In this document: positions 21,259 through 34,598 of the stretch, piece after piece | Layout: every line of letters starts with the position of its first letter | How positions within the stretch are numbered: position 1 is the first letter of the stretch | Assembly (NCBI GenBank): GCA_023078685.1 | Contig: JALGAS010000003.1 | Coordinates: 3,224,001 to 3,288,000 of the forward strand | Length of the DNA: 64,000 bases | Direction of reading: 5' to 3' | Source: Neopestalotiopsis rosae | Taxonomy: Eukaryota > Ascomycota > Sordariomycetes > Amphisphaeriales > Sporocadaceae | The notes under the pieces: generated by a model | Database searches by the model: none | What the model was told of the DNA's origin: nothing | Seen by the model: only the letters and a program-made list of their open reading frames with translations | Translations under genes and position numbers: made by a program

Positions 21259-23638
21259 ATGCCGCAATTTGAAATAACATCGGGGGGTTCCGGGGACCAG
21301 GCCCTCTTGTACATGAGTGGCGGCATTGTTAACGAAGCCACAGTATGGCAAGATGGAGGCGCCATAATACCGAATCGAAAAGGCAAGGGAAAAGAGATTG
21401 CGAGAAAAGAAATTGAGACGCCCAGTATCTTTTTACATCCAGAGCTTCAAAGCCCCAAGGACTCGGCAGTGGATCTTTCAGGAGATAATGAGGACGAAGT
21501 ACATGTCGACTATACGCAATATGAACCACCCGCCGGTCTCAGCCAGATCGAGAATACCGATTCCGAAATCATTGTACAAATCATACAGGAATCGATTAAA
21601 AAGGTCAAGGCAAGAATAATAGAAGAAAAGGAAAGACGCATCGAAGATGCTAAAGAGGCTGAAAGGTTGGCACAAGAGTTCGAAGCCGAGGAAGCCAAGG
21701 AAGCGGAGCGAAAGTCTCTGGAAAAGATGGAAGCAGAGCAACACACTTTTGAGAGAGTACCAACGATTCCCAAGTACCACCGAGTCGAGCCTGCTAGCTT
21801 TGCAGGTGTCAAGATGGTCATCGATGAACATGGCATGTTACGCCCAGCGCAGAAAAAGTCAAAGCAATGGGGGTTCAAGAGACTTTTGAACAAGCTTAAC
21901 AATAACGACAAGGGCGAGTCGAGTTCACAAGGAGCCGCTCGGAATAGTCACAATATGGTCTCCCCCGACACCAATCGAGCTTTTCTGGAGAGGCGCAAGA
22001 CTGTCGTCGATAGAGTTTTGCAAAAAGTGGACAGTATCGCTCCAGAAACTCCAGAGACTCCAGAGACCACGGAAACTGTAGAAGTGTAAGTCGATCCATT
22101 GTACTTCCAAACCACCGGCTAACTCAGTCAGGGAATGTGTATCATGTCTCGAGGACTATAACCCCAAAGAAATGATCAAAGTAACTTGTCACAGCTACTG
22201 TACCGAATGCTTCCACCGCCTCATCAAGGCCGCCTGCGAGAACGAACAGCAGTGGCCGCCAAAGTGCTGTCTAAACCCCATCCCCGAAACCACAGTCCGC
22301 ACCGGCATAGACAAGGACGCCGAGTTGCGGACATTATACAAGGGTCGAAGCAAAGAGTGGTCCGTCCCCATTGCTGAGCGCATCTTTTGCAGCAACCGGG
22401 ACTGCGGCGTCTTTATTCAGCCCAGCCACGTGGACCGCTCCAAAGATATCGCGCGCTGCAGCAGCGGGCACTGGACCTGTACGCTCTGTCGTGGGCCGCG
22501 CCACGGCGACGAGCCCTGCCCCCAGGACCGCGAGCTCCAGCGCACCGAGGAGCTGGCAGAGTCGGAAGGGTGGAAGCGCTGCCACCGGTGCCGCGCTCTG
22601 GTAGAGCACCGCGAGGCTTGCCAGCACATGACGTGTCGATGCGGTGCCCAGTTCTGTTATGTCTGCGGCGCTCCCTGGCGTACTTGCGGGTGTACCGAAG
22701 GCCAGCTGCGCCAGATTAAGCAGGACGCCCAGGCCCGGCGGCTCGAACGCGATGCCACGACTCGGCGGGAAGAGGCCGATCTCGCCGAGGCTTTGCGGCA
22801 GATCGAAGAATATGAGAGGGAGGAGGCCATCAAGGAGCACCTTTTGATGATTGAGCGCGAGTTTCAAGAGAAGCAACAGCGGGAAAAGGAAGCCCGGGAA
22901 CGGCTGCGTTTGGAAGGCGAGAGACGAAAGGCGGTCGAGTCCAAATTTCAGGAGCTGCGTCAGAAGCTGCTGGAGCTCAATGGACGCCAATATCACGAAG
23001 TAGTTCGTGAACAAGGAGAAGCGGAAAGTGTGACAAAGTACGAGATTGAGCTATCCACGAACCGGCTCCGAGAGGCAAATCACGTCCAGCGAGAGGCCGC
23101 TGCTCAAGAGGCCATCAGGGACTTTGAAGAGTTTAGAGCAACGCTCAAGACCGAATACGATGCTCGAGTAAAATACGAGCAGCAGCTGGAATCACAGTAT
23201 CAGGAACAGCTACAAGTATACTGGGCCAACCACGAAGGCGGCCAAGAACACATCGAGACAGCTCTATTGGATGTACGACGAAGAATGGATAAGGGCCACC
23301 GAGCTTACTGTCGATGGTTACAATCGAAAATCGACACCAAGCGTTCGATGATTCGTGATGAGCAACATGTCCAACAAAGGGACATGGAAAGGGCGGAAAG
23401 ACAACTGGCGGACAAGAATAGAGACGAACAACGAATCCTACAGCGGAAAACGACTGCCGAACTCGAATGGGTGGATCTCGTATTTCAGGAACGGCACGAC
23501 ATGTTGGACGCCATGGAAGTCGTCGAGGCAGAAGATGGGGATGATATTTATGAGTTGATTGCAGAATTCAACCTCGAGGATGAGATGGACGACGAGTTGC
23601 AGGAATATTTCGAAGCAGCAACAACCATAGTAACATAG
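21259..23638 (+). CDS. RING-between-RING (RBR) E3 ubiquitin ligase with long coiled-coil tail
   Basis: Two exons, 21259-22085 and 22132-23638; 777 residues. The intron (GTAAGT..TCAG) falls just before RING1. Residues 1-275 are charged and helical. RING1 begins C278-x2-C281 and continues with VTCHSYCTECFHRL; the IBR-like middle has FCSNRDCG, ARCSSGHWTCTLC and EPCPQD; RING2 is CHRCRALVEHREACQHMTC with the probable catalytic Cys439, then FCYVCG. In this family ubiquitin is passed from E2 to that Cys before substrate. After RING2 comes about 300 residues of Glu/Arg/Gln-rich coiled coil and an acidic end. The substrate is unknown. The reading frame is open further upstream (from 21154), but MPQFEITSGG after the TATA-like site is the more natural start. 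It converges with ALG6. Confidence 0.92.
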
Positions 23639-23774
23639 ACTAGATCAGCATCAGCATTTTAAGATAGATCAAATTGTCGCTCTTCTATAGCGTTGGGTTT
23701 ATATATACATGCTTGGTGAGTCTCACGACTCGGGTATAAGCTTCTCTTTACTGTCTTTTCTTCAATGTTTCCCT

Positions 23775-25595
23775 CTATTGTCTCTTCTTCGATGCACTAG
23801 TGTCCTTGATCCGTCCAATGAAGAATATCTTGCTCTCGTCAATCAACTTCCAGAGACACCATATATAACAGAGGGCGAAACCCGCCACACCGACACCAAC
23901 ATTGGCCACGACCCACAGGTCAGGCTTGTCGGCAGGGGGCTTGACGTACAATTCGAGTACGTGCCAAGCACCCATGGCCAGATAGAATGCCCAGTGAATC
24001 AGTGCAGTCGCCCATTGGACCCAGGCGTATTGACCTGCCTCAAAGTAGGCACTCAGCGAGGTGGGCGGTAGACCCAAGAGGTAGGCCCACAGACCGGTGA
24101 GGACTGCATAGGGAATACGCAAGTCGACACGTTGGAGAAGGGGAAACATGGTCCAAGCCCCCAGAATGTTGGCGAATCCAACCCAGGCGCGAATCTCTTT
24201 GCCCAGACCCTGCTTTCCGGCCAAGAGGACCGTCATGGGTAGCAGAGGAAGCAACACGCTCTTCTCGTGGACCTGGTAGCTGAACAGGAAAAAGCTCCAA
24301 GCAGTAACGGCAAAAGCATAGGGCAAGAGTTCCTGGCGCGGTCTGAAGAAGAGGATCAAGTTTGCCGGTGCTAATGCGAGAAGAGTGGCGGCAAGCGAGG
24401 CTTGCTGAAGGAGGGCCGTCGGGTACTTGCGCAATTTGATCACGACATTGGCCGCGCACCAAAAGTTGGCCACCTTGTCCTCGAAGAGACCACGTGCAAA
24501 AGGGAAAACCCGGTGGACCATTTGAACAAGCTGGACGACAATCGGGTAGTAAGCAGCGTCCTTGTCGAGGTATTCTTCGATTTGCGTAAAGATGGGAAAG
24601 GGTCGAGGACCGTCGACACCAGGCTGCGAATCAATGCCACGTTGAGCATCGTACAAGGCTCCAATGACAATGGGCAGAATGAGAACTGCAAACGAAATGG
24701 CAGTGACTCCAGCAATGACAATGAACCGAGACGGGTTGATTCGAGGGAATAGGCAGCTTCCCAAAAGGTAGGAGAAGACGGCTGGCGCAAAGTACAAGGC
24801 CATTTGCTTAAATCCCAGAGCTGCCACGAAAAAGATCGAGGCCCACATGTAACGACCAGCAATCATGCTCGACATGCTGGCAAGGACGAACCCGAGCATG
24901 ACGGTATTGTACTGAAAGTGGGTGTGATCAATCAGGATCGTACCGGGTTGCAAGAGGATCGCAACCAAGGCCACCCAGCTCGTCCATTGTGCGACACCAA
25001 ACAGTCTGCTGTATCTGCGGACGAATACAACAACGGCGGGAATGTAGATGAGGTATTCGGAAACAATAACGGTGGCTCGCATGAAAATCTTGAGAGTCGG
25101 ATCCTCAGAACCTCGCGAAGTGTACAGGGCAAACCACGAAGGATCAATCAGAGCCCCTATCTTGCCGAGGACCCAACTGTGGTATGCAGTCAACGGAGGG
25201 TAGTCGAGACCCCACCACTCGAGATCGTGAAAGTACCACTGGGAGATGGGCAATTGAGTCGTAAGCTCCATCCAGTGTCGCTGTGCTTCGTAATCGCCAA
25301 ACATGGGAGGTTTCTGGAAGCCTGGGAAGGTCAGTCTGGGTTCAAGTCAAGGAGCTCGGCAGTACTCACCAGAATAGCCCCAGAGACCAGAAGCCCATCT
25401 AAACAGGCCAACGACCATGAGAATCAACGGCAATACCTCCCATTCCGAAAACGAACTACGTGCCGGCCAGAGGAAAGCGGCGAGGGGAAAGGAAGGCGTG
25501 CGAACGAGGGCGCCCGGCTTGGTGGAAGCGTCAAAGGTTACACCTGGCTTCTTTGACTTGCGCCGGGGTTTGTGAGCTGCTGGCGAAGAGGCCAT
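23775..25595 (-). CDS. ALG6: Dolichyl-P-Glc:Man9GlcNAc2-PP-dolichol alpha-1,3-glucosyltransferase
   Basis: Two exons, 25595-25370 and 25321-23775, joined by a 48-nt intron (GTGAGT..CCAG); 590 residues. A basic N-terminal tail precedes many hydrophobic segments. The luminal loop between the first two carries the family signature HDLEWWGLDYPPLTAYHS. Later conserved pieces include DHTHFQYN and FPFARGLFEDKVANFWC. ALG6 adds the first glucose to the lipid-linked oligosaccharide in the ER membrane, before N-glycan transfer. The C-terminus ends Ser-Lys-Lys-Arg-Gln, with basic residues that could aid ER retention. An ATG 33 nt upstream is in frame; MASSPAAHKPRRKSK is preferred. It shares a 507-bp promoter region with palC. 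Confidence 0.96.
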
Positions 25596-26102
25596 GATGA
25601 CCAATTGATGAGAAGGATTATTGGTCAAGCACCTTCATTGAAGAGTCGCCGTGTATCGGGTCGTCGTGGTCGATTAACAAAGTTGTGAACCTGGAATAAA
25701 GTCGGGATGAAGTGCTGCGTTGCGACGGGCGAACCAAAGTTTTGGACAGGGTTTCCAAAGAGAGGTATGATGAGACAAGAAGAGACGCGTTAAGCTCCAG
25801 ATCCGCTGCCAGGGTCCAGCTTGTGGCTAGTGAGCCGCTACCTAGCGTATCCAGAGTTCCGTTCAGTGGTTGTCCAACCGGACCCCAAGGTTTCCGCCTT
25901 GTTCTTAGCGCCTGACGGCTCACCCTCAACTCCCCATGAGATCAGATCGCGGGCGGTGATTAGGTCGAAGCACGTTTGGTGACAAGACATTGCCAAGCAA
26001 TTCTGGGCAATGCCAGATCATCACCATGATGGGACCGGTTCAAAGACGGCTTCATGGTCATGACTTTTCTTCTGACATACCCATCATCATTCCATTCTCA
26101 TA
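25596..26102. promoter_or_regulatory. Divergent ALG6-palC promoter with two PacC-consensus sites
   Basis: The region contains GCCAGG at 25808-25813 and GCCAAG at 25992-25997; both fit the PacC core GCCARG known from Aspergillus. A six-base degenerate core is expected by chance every couple of kb, so two sites in 500 bp is suggestive only. Confidence 0.35.
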
Positions 26103-27573
26103 ATGCCGTATCCGTTTAGACTTCCGACCACTTCTCACTTTGCCTTTTCGTCCAGTTTTGGCTGTGAATCTCACCCGTCTCTGCCCCTCAACGCCAGCAC
26201 TCACCGCGGGGTAGTAAGAGATACACTCAAGAAGCACAAGCGTCTGCCGCCCACCCTGCAACCGCCCAACTTGCCGACAGTGGTTGCGAGTATCAACAAC
26301 TATCTACCCTATCTGCTTGTCTTGGATGCAGCTCTCAGGCAGCAACCTGTGCAAAAGGAAATCATCAGCGCCATCCCTACGGCTACACCAGCCATTCAAT
26401 GGAGACCGACGCTATCTGACAATGCCGTGACGCGCAAGGAGCAGGCTCGAGTCAAAATCCAGTCTCTGGAATACGAACTCTACTTTGTCCTGTCGACCTT
26501 GGCCTATGCCTACACCAATCTATCACGCGCTGCCCTGCATCCTTTGTATGTGACTTCTGGTGCCCCAGTTGGGTCCGAAACGCGCACCACGGCCATTCAA
26601 AATGCCACCAAGCATCTTCTCGACGCTGCGTCTATACATCAATTCATAGCCCAACGAGCACAAGGACAGGTCACCAACCCACCATGTGCAGACATTTCAG
26701 CGTCCACCACCAAAGGTCTGGCTTCTTTGGCACTGGCCGAGGCGACACTGTTGGCAGTCCTCAAAGACGACCCATGGCCGGCAGTGGTTGCGCAAGACCG
26801 AAACAAGAACGACCGTGAATGGATGTACAAGGCACCAGAGATTCCCAAAGTCAGGACATTATTATTTGCACGACTGTGTCTGGCTGCGTCGGACCACGCT
26901 GCCACGGCGTCCGCTCTTTGCAAGGACACGTCCAAGGGTACTTTGAAGCTCAACGACCCTTTGATCCGCTATATCAACGATTTGCAAAAGACGGCTCGCG
27001 CAAAGGCATGTCGGTTCTTTGGAATCGATGCCGAAACTTCTGGCAAAGTTGGAGATGCACTGGGATGGGTCGAGGCTGGTCTCCAAGAACTAGGTATTGA
27101 GCCGCCAAAACCTACAAAGAAGGGACCCAGTCTGTCAAAGATGAAAAAGGCTTGGACGGAAAAGAGAGAAGACGAAAAGGTTGAAAAGGCGACCGGCTGG
27201 GGATCTGATGGTGGTAGATTGGAGGAATCTCGTGTTCTTGAAATGCTTCACGAGAAATGGACCAAGGTCAATGACACGGTAAGATTATCGATTCGTATAC
27301 TTTGATCCATGACTGACTTTCTAGATGATGACACAATCTATCCCAGCACCTGGTACATTACTTGGGACCATGCCGTCTGGTCGAGAGATTCATTCCATCA
27401 AGCCATATGTCGTACCCGAGCTTAGCAAACAGACTATGGAAGCTATGCGCGCGCCTCCCGATAGATCTGACATTTACAATGGAGATGGATCTAGTTCGGA
27501 TGAAGAGTTTACCATGGTTCCAGAGGGAGCAGTCCCCGAGCAACGGAGTTCCAGCACAAGATCATATTTTTAG
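26103..27573 (+). CDS. palC: pH-response regulator PalC (BRO1-domain protein)
   Basis: Two exons, 26103-27278 and 27325-27573; 474 residues. The start [19 protein letters not shown] is the typical PalC opening, followed by [18 protein letters not shown] and a BRO1-type helical domain to about residue 330 (for example [21 protein letters not shown] and [17 protein letters not shown]). The C-terminal region has basic and acidic stretches and an SSSDEEF segment. In Aspergillus, PalC links the plasma-membrane pH-sensing complex (PalH/PalI/PalF) to ESCRT-III for proteolytic activation of PacC. The protein is likely cytosolic and cortical. The intron is canonical (GTAAGA..CTAG). Confidence 0.95.
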
Positions 27574-28352
27574 TTGTGGCGGGTTATCCGGAATGGTAGC
27601 CACCTTTCTAGAAAAAGAACATTTTCGTAAACGCCGGCAACGGTAAACCGAAATTACCCAGATTCCAGAGCGGTCGAAATGAAGAACGCGTGTTCATCTT
27701 GGTTTAATACCACCTTGATACGTGGCGGTGAATTAACTAGCCGCAATGTAACACGAGATGAACGACCCTGGGACCCTGGAAAATAAATTCCCGTCTCCGG
27801 GATCTGCAAGCAGAGGTTACTGCGACTCAACAACATGATGAATCTATCACGCCCCTGCATTATCCGCGTAATCTGATTATCGTGATAGGATGAGTCCCTG
27901 AGGCCGGCATGGAAAGAAACTAAACATTGCTGATCAACTTCTATTCCGAGTCAAGTAAGTCTGTGGCGTGCATATTCTCCGTCTTCTCCAACTCCTCGTA
28001 GGGGTCCAAGCAAGGCACAGCAATATCAAACCAGGATTATACAGATCAGGCAGGCGATAGAAGTGCAGAATTCGGCAATATACAAGTCTTCTCCGACTAG
28101 GCGGACCAGTCATGTTCGCTTAATGTTTAAGCATAGATTTCGTGGGGTAATGACTAGACGCAAGCGCGCAACCAAGATATTTATACACGTTAAGATGAGT
28201 CTCTATAGCCTCTCGGAAGTCGGAAAGGCCGTTTCTTATTGGATGCTGTTCGACTCTTCATCTTGTGACTCTCCGCGGCCAGTCTCCGCGCCTCTCCTCG
28301 CCTCTCCTGGTTACATTGCATTCAAATCGGTATGCCGAGGGCCAAGATGCTG
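27574..28352. other. Intergenic, palC to tyrosinase
   Basis: About 780 bp before the tyrosinase TATA box. No supported gene, repeat or RNA. Confidence 0.5.
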
Positions 28353-28360
28353 TATATAAA
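28353..28360 (+). promoter_or_regulatory. TATA box of the tyrosinase gene
   Basis: TATATAAA lies 80 bases before the ATG at 28440, leaving room for a leader of about 50 nt. It suggests a strongly regulated promoter. Confidence 0.6.
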
Positions 28361-28439
28361 CTAGTATCCTTCTCGGTGGAAGCTGGATAGTTTATAGAGG
28401 TTGTTTCAAGCAGTCCATTCACTTGACATATTCTTCAAT

Positions 28440-29701
28440 ATGGTTTCTCTCACTCAAGGAGCTTTTCTGCTTCTCGCAGCTTGCTCTATTGTCTCGGCAC
28501 GACCACAGGGTCAGATCAAGCGGGATATTACAGACAACTGCACCGATATCACGTACCGTGTTCCATGGTAGGTATCATAGCCTCAGCCCTATTCGGTATT
28601 GACTAACTCTTCTAGGACATCCCTTTCGGATGACGAAAAGTCTTCATACATTGCTGCAGACCTTTGCTTGATCAACTCTCCCTCCAAGGCCGGCATTCCC
28701 GGTGCCGAAACTCGATGGGATGACTTGCACTGGCCTCATGTGTACCAGACTATATGGGTCCATGGCGTTGTACGTTGAATCATTATCGTCTTCAAAGATA
28801 TGTACTGATCTCGACAGGGCGCCTTCCTTCCCTTCCACCGCTACTACATGACCGTCCACGAGAACCTCATCCGCGAGGAATGTGGCTACACCGGCCGCAT
28901 GCCCTACTGGGACGAGCTGGCCGACATCAACTCAGTCATTGCCAACCTCGACATGTTCAAGGACGAGTACTTTGGCGGTAACGGCGCGGGCACTGATCGC
29001 TGCATCGGCAGCGGCTCCTTTGAGAACATGACGCTGGCTTTTGCAAACAATGACGCCGACGAGAATGGTCGCCACTGCGTCTGGCGCAACTTTAGCGAGA
29101 CCAAGCTTCAGCAGGCTGCGCAGGCCAATATTGATGAGTGCATGGCCATCAGCAACTACACGAGCGCGTGGAGTGTAAGTATAGTCCAGACCCAGACTGA
29201 TTTCACGACTAATGACTATAACCAGTGCTGGGCAAACAAGCCTCACGGTGCCGGACATGGTGGTATTGGTGGACTGGTGGGTATCCCAGAGTACTTGTCT
29301 GCAACCTCATTCTCTAACCTCACGACAGATGGGCGACCCAACCTACTCCCCCGGCGATCCCGGCTTTTATCTCCACCATAGTTACCTCGATAAGCTTTGG
29401 TGGGAATGGCAAGTTTTTCCTATATAAGGGCGTGAAGCTGTATACTGATACCCAGGACAGGCAAAAGGCCGACTACCCAGCTCGCCTGACGGACATGGGC
29501 GGACCCAACATTCCCAGCGGCACCCGACCAAACTCGCCAAACTACCCGCCTGCCAATGTCACCGACTACTTCAACGACGGCGGCAGCACGACTACGCTGG
29601 AGCATACCCTCTGGATGATGGATATCGCGCCCAATGTGACGATTGGGGATGTGATGAACTTGAATGGGCCCACCATTTGCGCTGAATATCTGGATGAGTG
29701 A
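28440..29701 (+). CDS. Secreted short tyrosinase-like copper oxidase
   Basis: Six exons: 28440-28567, 28616-28769, 28818-29174, 29226-29276, 29329-29412, 29456-29701; 339 residues. A signal peptide (MVSLTQGAFLLLAACSIVSA) is followed by a Lys-Arg that may be a Kex2-type site. CuA ligand candidates are His81/84, His92 (VHG) and His101 (FLPFHRYY). CuB has His220 and His224 (HGAGH) and His247 in DPGFYLHHSYLDKLWWEWQ. All six copper ligands seem present, so it may oxidise phenols to quinones. The C-terminal shielding domain of large fungal tyrosinases is missing; about 80 residues follow CuB. Several NxT/S sites fit secretion. Intron 5 has a weak donor (GTTTTT) but is needed to keep the frame. No biosynthetic cluster surrounds it. 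Confidence 0.92.
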
Positions 29702-31732
29702 GCGAGGTGAAGTGGGTAGTTGGTGATAGCATCAAGATATTTGGTGTTATACTTGTTGGTAACATGGGATACAGTCAGATGTGAATGCGTAATTCAGAGT
29801 CTTCGTATTGAGAAGTGAGATATCCATTGCTGAAATTAATAGTCGAATATATCGTGGATCCACACGATGATCACTCACTGGTGAGATTATACAGGTCGCT
29901 GTATTTCGAATGCAAGTGACATCAGAAGGTGTTAAGGATGAATGGGCAAAAGTTGCATGATATATCAGGCTACGGGTGTGAGAGGTGAGCTTCTTGCCAG
30001 CATAGTGCTCACGAGATCTCCTTATCCTGACCAGTTATAGTCGATATGCAGGCATCCGAGAAAGAGATCAAAAAAGGAAGTCTGCTAATTAAGTGGAACA
30101 GGACGGAGTGATAAACCCGCTATAACCTGCAGCTCTCGTGAACAGCCCCATTTGACTGTTGCTGAGGTGTTGGGCCGAGATCTTTGCAAAGAAGACACGG
30201 ACGAGTGAGATGATCGTGAGGCAGTGTATCCAACGTCATGGTTCGTACAAAGCCTCGAACAGTCATCATAGGAGATACGAAATCCTCTGCAGATCAAATG
30301 TGGTCATAGGAAGAAACCCTAGAGAATTCAGGGTCCGGGGTCAAAACTTGAGATGAATACGTCACTGTGCCTAGTCCTTACGGATCAATTAGAGTTGAAA
30401 GAACAATTCCAGAAGGATTCAGGGTCTGGTTGGCATTCATAATGTCCAGCTAGACACTCACTCGACATGCAAACAAAAATGGAAGCACCAAGACTCGACA
30501 CGGCCGTGCAAAGTGGCCTCTACTTAAGGGCCTGCTATTTATGGAGTGGTACACGCAGGTGACTAGAGGCCACGCCGCAATGCCAAGCCAAGGTCCGTAT
30601 CCGTAGTTCCCGAGCTTAAATGGATTTGTGGAGCAATCGAGGGAGGCTCTTGGAGGCTGTGTGGTGTTTCTCGGTTTGTTTCTTTGCCAAAATGGAAGTA
30701 TTCCGTGAGGTGTTCTTGAATGTTGTTCCTTTTACCGGGACAGAGCGGGGAGTCCCTATTTTACCATCACTCGCATGTATTTGTAGTACATTGTCTGAAG
30801 TGGTTCTGTTCATCAATAATCCCCAGTCTATCCAATGTCTTTGTGCCCCTCTGTGAGAACGGAGCTACCGAAGCCGTCCAGTCCATAACGTCAGCGAAAA
30901 AAGGTACCCAACTTACAAACTATCTAGGGGTAGAAGGATGAGACCAGCACTGGAGTAAGGGGAAACGCACGAAGCAAAAAAGGATGGTTCACACTGGCTC
31001 ACGGTCCAACAAGTTTTAGTGAGGTAGTGTTGTAGTACTGAAGAGACAGACAGAGTAAAACGATGAAACACTTTTGACCCTCGAGCACCTTCCCTGGTGG
31101 CCAATAGCGCGTTCGGAACTATGACCATCACGGGATTTTCCCTTGTATCGTACGCAGGCCAGGCAGGGTAAACTCACTAAGCTCAGGCTAGCTGTGCAAA
31201 GTTGGGTCGTTTGGTCGTTTCCAGAGGGGTCAGGGTACATACCTGCCGCAGTCCAAGGTACCTGTAGCTAGTATGTACTAGACACTAAGTGTGCACCACC
31301 ACCTGCATATCTCAGATGAATGAATGATCCCGTGCAATTGAGGACACGGTTTCTAGGCCAGCGCCCACACAAAGCTTGACCATTACCTTTACCTTGCCCG
31401 TGAATGCAACGAACAGCCCACTGGATTTCGACTCTATAAACTTCTCACACGGATGCGATTCCGCCCTCTTCGTCGGCTTTTCCTTCTTTTCTAACTTCTT
31501 GTTCCCTCCAACTGATTGACATTGATTGCCAAAACTACCGCGCATCAATTGTCCCCTCGCCGTCGCACACGCACACCTCGTCGCACTGACATAGCTACAT
31601 AACCTCTGTAGCTTTCTCCGAGCTCCGAATCGACGAAACTGCCACCTGTTCGAAGCCGCTTCAGCAGGTCTGTAGTCGCCGACGATACACAAGTCACCGA
31701 GTAGACTTTCAAGTATCAATAACTTTACAACC
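29702..31732. other. Intergenic, 2 kb, tyrosinase to SURF4
   Basis: No convincing gene. Short ORFs exist on both strands without motifs. The last 350 bp are C/T-rich and probably contain the SURF4 promoter and leader. Confidence 0.5.
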
Positions 31733-32839
<1,107 letters not shown>

Positions 32840-33320
32840 AGTGTTGAATATTTCAGGATCACAGAAACACTGTAGGCTAGTACCTCATTTGACCGGCATC
32901 AGATCATTTCTTGGTCTGCCAGGCACGCATCACTTTGGCGCATAGGGAATGAAGTGGGTTTTCTCTTGAAGTTAGCGCATGGGTCGAGACGGCGTAGCCA
33001 GGCCCTATCATACAACGGGTGTAAAAAGAAAAATGGCTTATGTTCTAGGATTTAAACAGAAAGTATTGTTTGAAACAAGTCGCTCGTGTGTGCAAGGTGA
33101 ACACTTAGGGATGTCTTGTTGATATTATGTGATATATAGGTATAGTGATCCGGAATGCTCAAAGTGAGGTACGCAGCTAGTCCTGTCGAGGACGGCTCAA
33201 GCTCAGAAACAGATACGCAGAAAGGAAAGAAACAGAAACTACTTGGCCGAGAGACGTTAGGTAGATGGGACGCCGCCGGAACTGGTTCGTATGGATGCGA
33301 GGCTGGTTCTGAAATCCAGA
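32840..33320. other. Intergenic between convergent SURF4 and tandem-family copy 1
   Basis: About 480 bp of 3' flanks. Nothing further seen. Confidence 0.5.
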
Positions 33321-34598
33321 TCAACCTGTGTGGTCCTCCCGGCTCCAACCTGGAGGGGTCTCATAATAGTTGTAATCCCCGAATGCCTCATAGTCGCTGG
33401 GAACAGCGCGCGTGCGCGACTCGTAGTCTAGGGGTCTATACATGCCCCTGTACACCGGCCGATAGTCCTCATGCCGGGTCACTGCCTCCTCGTCCACGAG
33501 GACTTCTGCCTCTGCCGCCGCCATTGCGCCGAGAACTCGTGCCCTGGCCGGGTCGCGGCGATCGAGAAGCCGTGCGATCGTCTCCTTCCATAAAGCCCAG
33601 CGACTCTCGGACAAGCCGCTGAGAGGCTCGACATAAAGTAGGCGCAGTCCAGTTTGAGGGCCCTGGCGATAGAAATACCTGTGATTATCATCCAAGGAAA
33701 TGTGGCTCCATCTACCACTCTGCGTCCATTCGCGGAGTTGAAGGGAACAACTCGTCAGAATCGCCAAGGCCGCGACGACGAGCTCGTCCTCGGTGGTGGC
33801 GTCGTCGGTCTCGAGGACCATTCTCAGAATAGCGACGGCGGCCAGGGGCGAGGTGTAGCATTTGGTCGCGTACAGCTCTGCGGCCAGTTGGGCCACTCCG
33901 CAGATGCGGTCACAGATCTGATTCGAGAGACTGTCGGTCAATGCTTTCTCCTGCCAAAGAATAGTCCGTCCTGATATTTGTTAGTATACCGCTATTATTC
34001 TTGTTATACATTGGGCCAGGCTAAGAAACTAGAACTCACCCAGGTCGCTATTGAAAGCCGCAGTGACCCACGAGGACAGGTCGAATTCTAGGTGTAGTTT
34101 TTCAAAGAGCGATACGGGCACAGTGCTATCGCTGTACAACCCGGCGTCGTGGATGATCAACTCCAAGGCGGCTTCGAGGAACTCCGGGTCTGCAATGCCA
34201 TTAGCCAATTCTTCTATTGAAGGTCTTTGTTGTAAGAATAGAAAGCATTATGCTGTACCAGATTCGTCCGCCCTGCGTCTCGCAGGAAAGACTAGAGACT
34301 CGATGATGTCCTCGAGATCATCCTCTGGGCAATAGCAATTCTGCCATCGTTGAATTTCGCAGAATGCCCTGGCGTAGTCCTCCACCTTTTCTTCGTCCGC
34401 GTTCCGCATCACTGTGGCTATGACCCCCGTAATAAAGTCTCCATTGGCTGGTGGCAGGTCGTCAACAGTCTCACGGCTCCTGGATATATGATGCAGCGTA
34501 GAGAAGATGTCGCCATATCCTGGGTCCACATATGTTTCTGGCGGCGGGCGGGCCTGGGCTGGACCTCCAGCTCTAGAAAAGGGAGGGGGAAAGTTCAT
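33321..34598 (-). CDS. Tandem orphan family, copy 1 (379 residues, no internal stop)
   Basis: Exons 34598-34259, 34189-34040 and 33970-33321. The start ATG is chosen because TTCAC(A/C)ATG is shared with the other two copies; an in-frame ATG 18 nt earlier also exists. Exon 2 is exactly 150 nt, as in copies 2 and 3, with the same phase-1 splice sites. Exon 1 encodes a Pro-rich leader and a helical core; exon 2 gives EFLEAALELIIHDAG; exon 3 gives LAAELYATKCYTSPLAAVAILRMVLE, then LSGLSESRWALWKETIA, an Ala-rich helix and a Tyr/Arg-rich tail. There is no signal peptide or membrane segment, so it is probably intracellular. I do not recognise the family. This copy reads through the region where copies 2 and 3 have TAG, so it shows the full-length form. 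Confidence 0.8.

Noticed and set aside
22334..23014. 226-codon minus-strand frame
   Set aside because: Antisense to the RBR ligase, whose Cys motifs are unmistakable on the plus strand.
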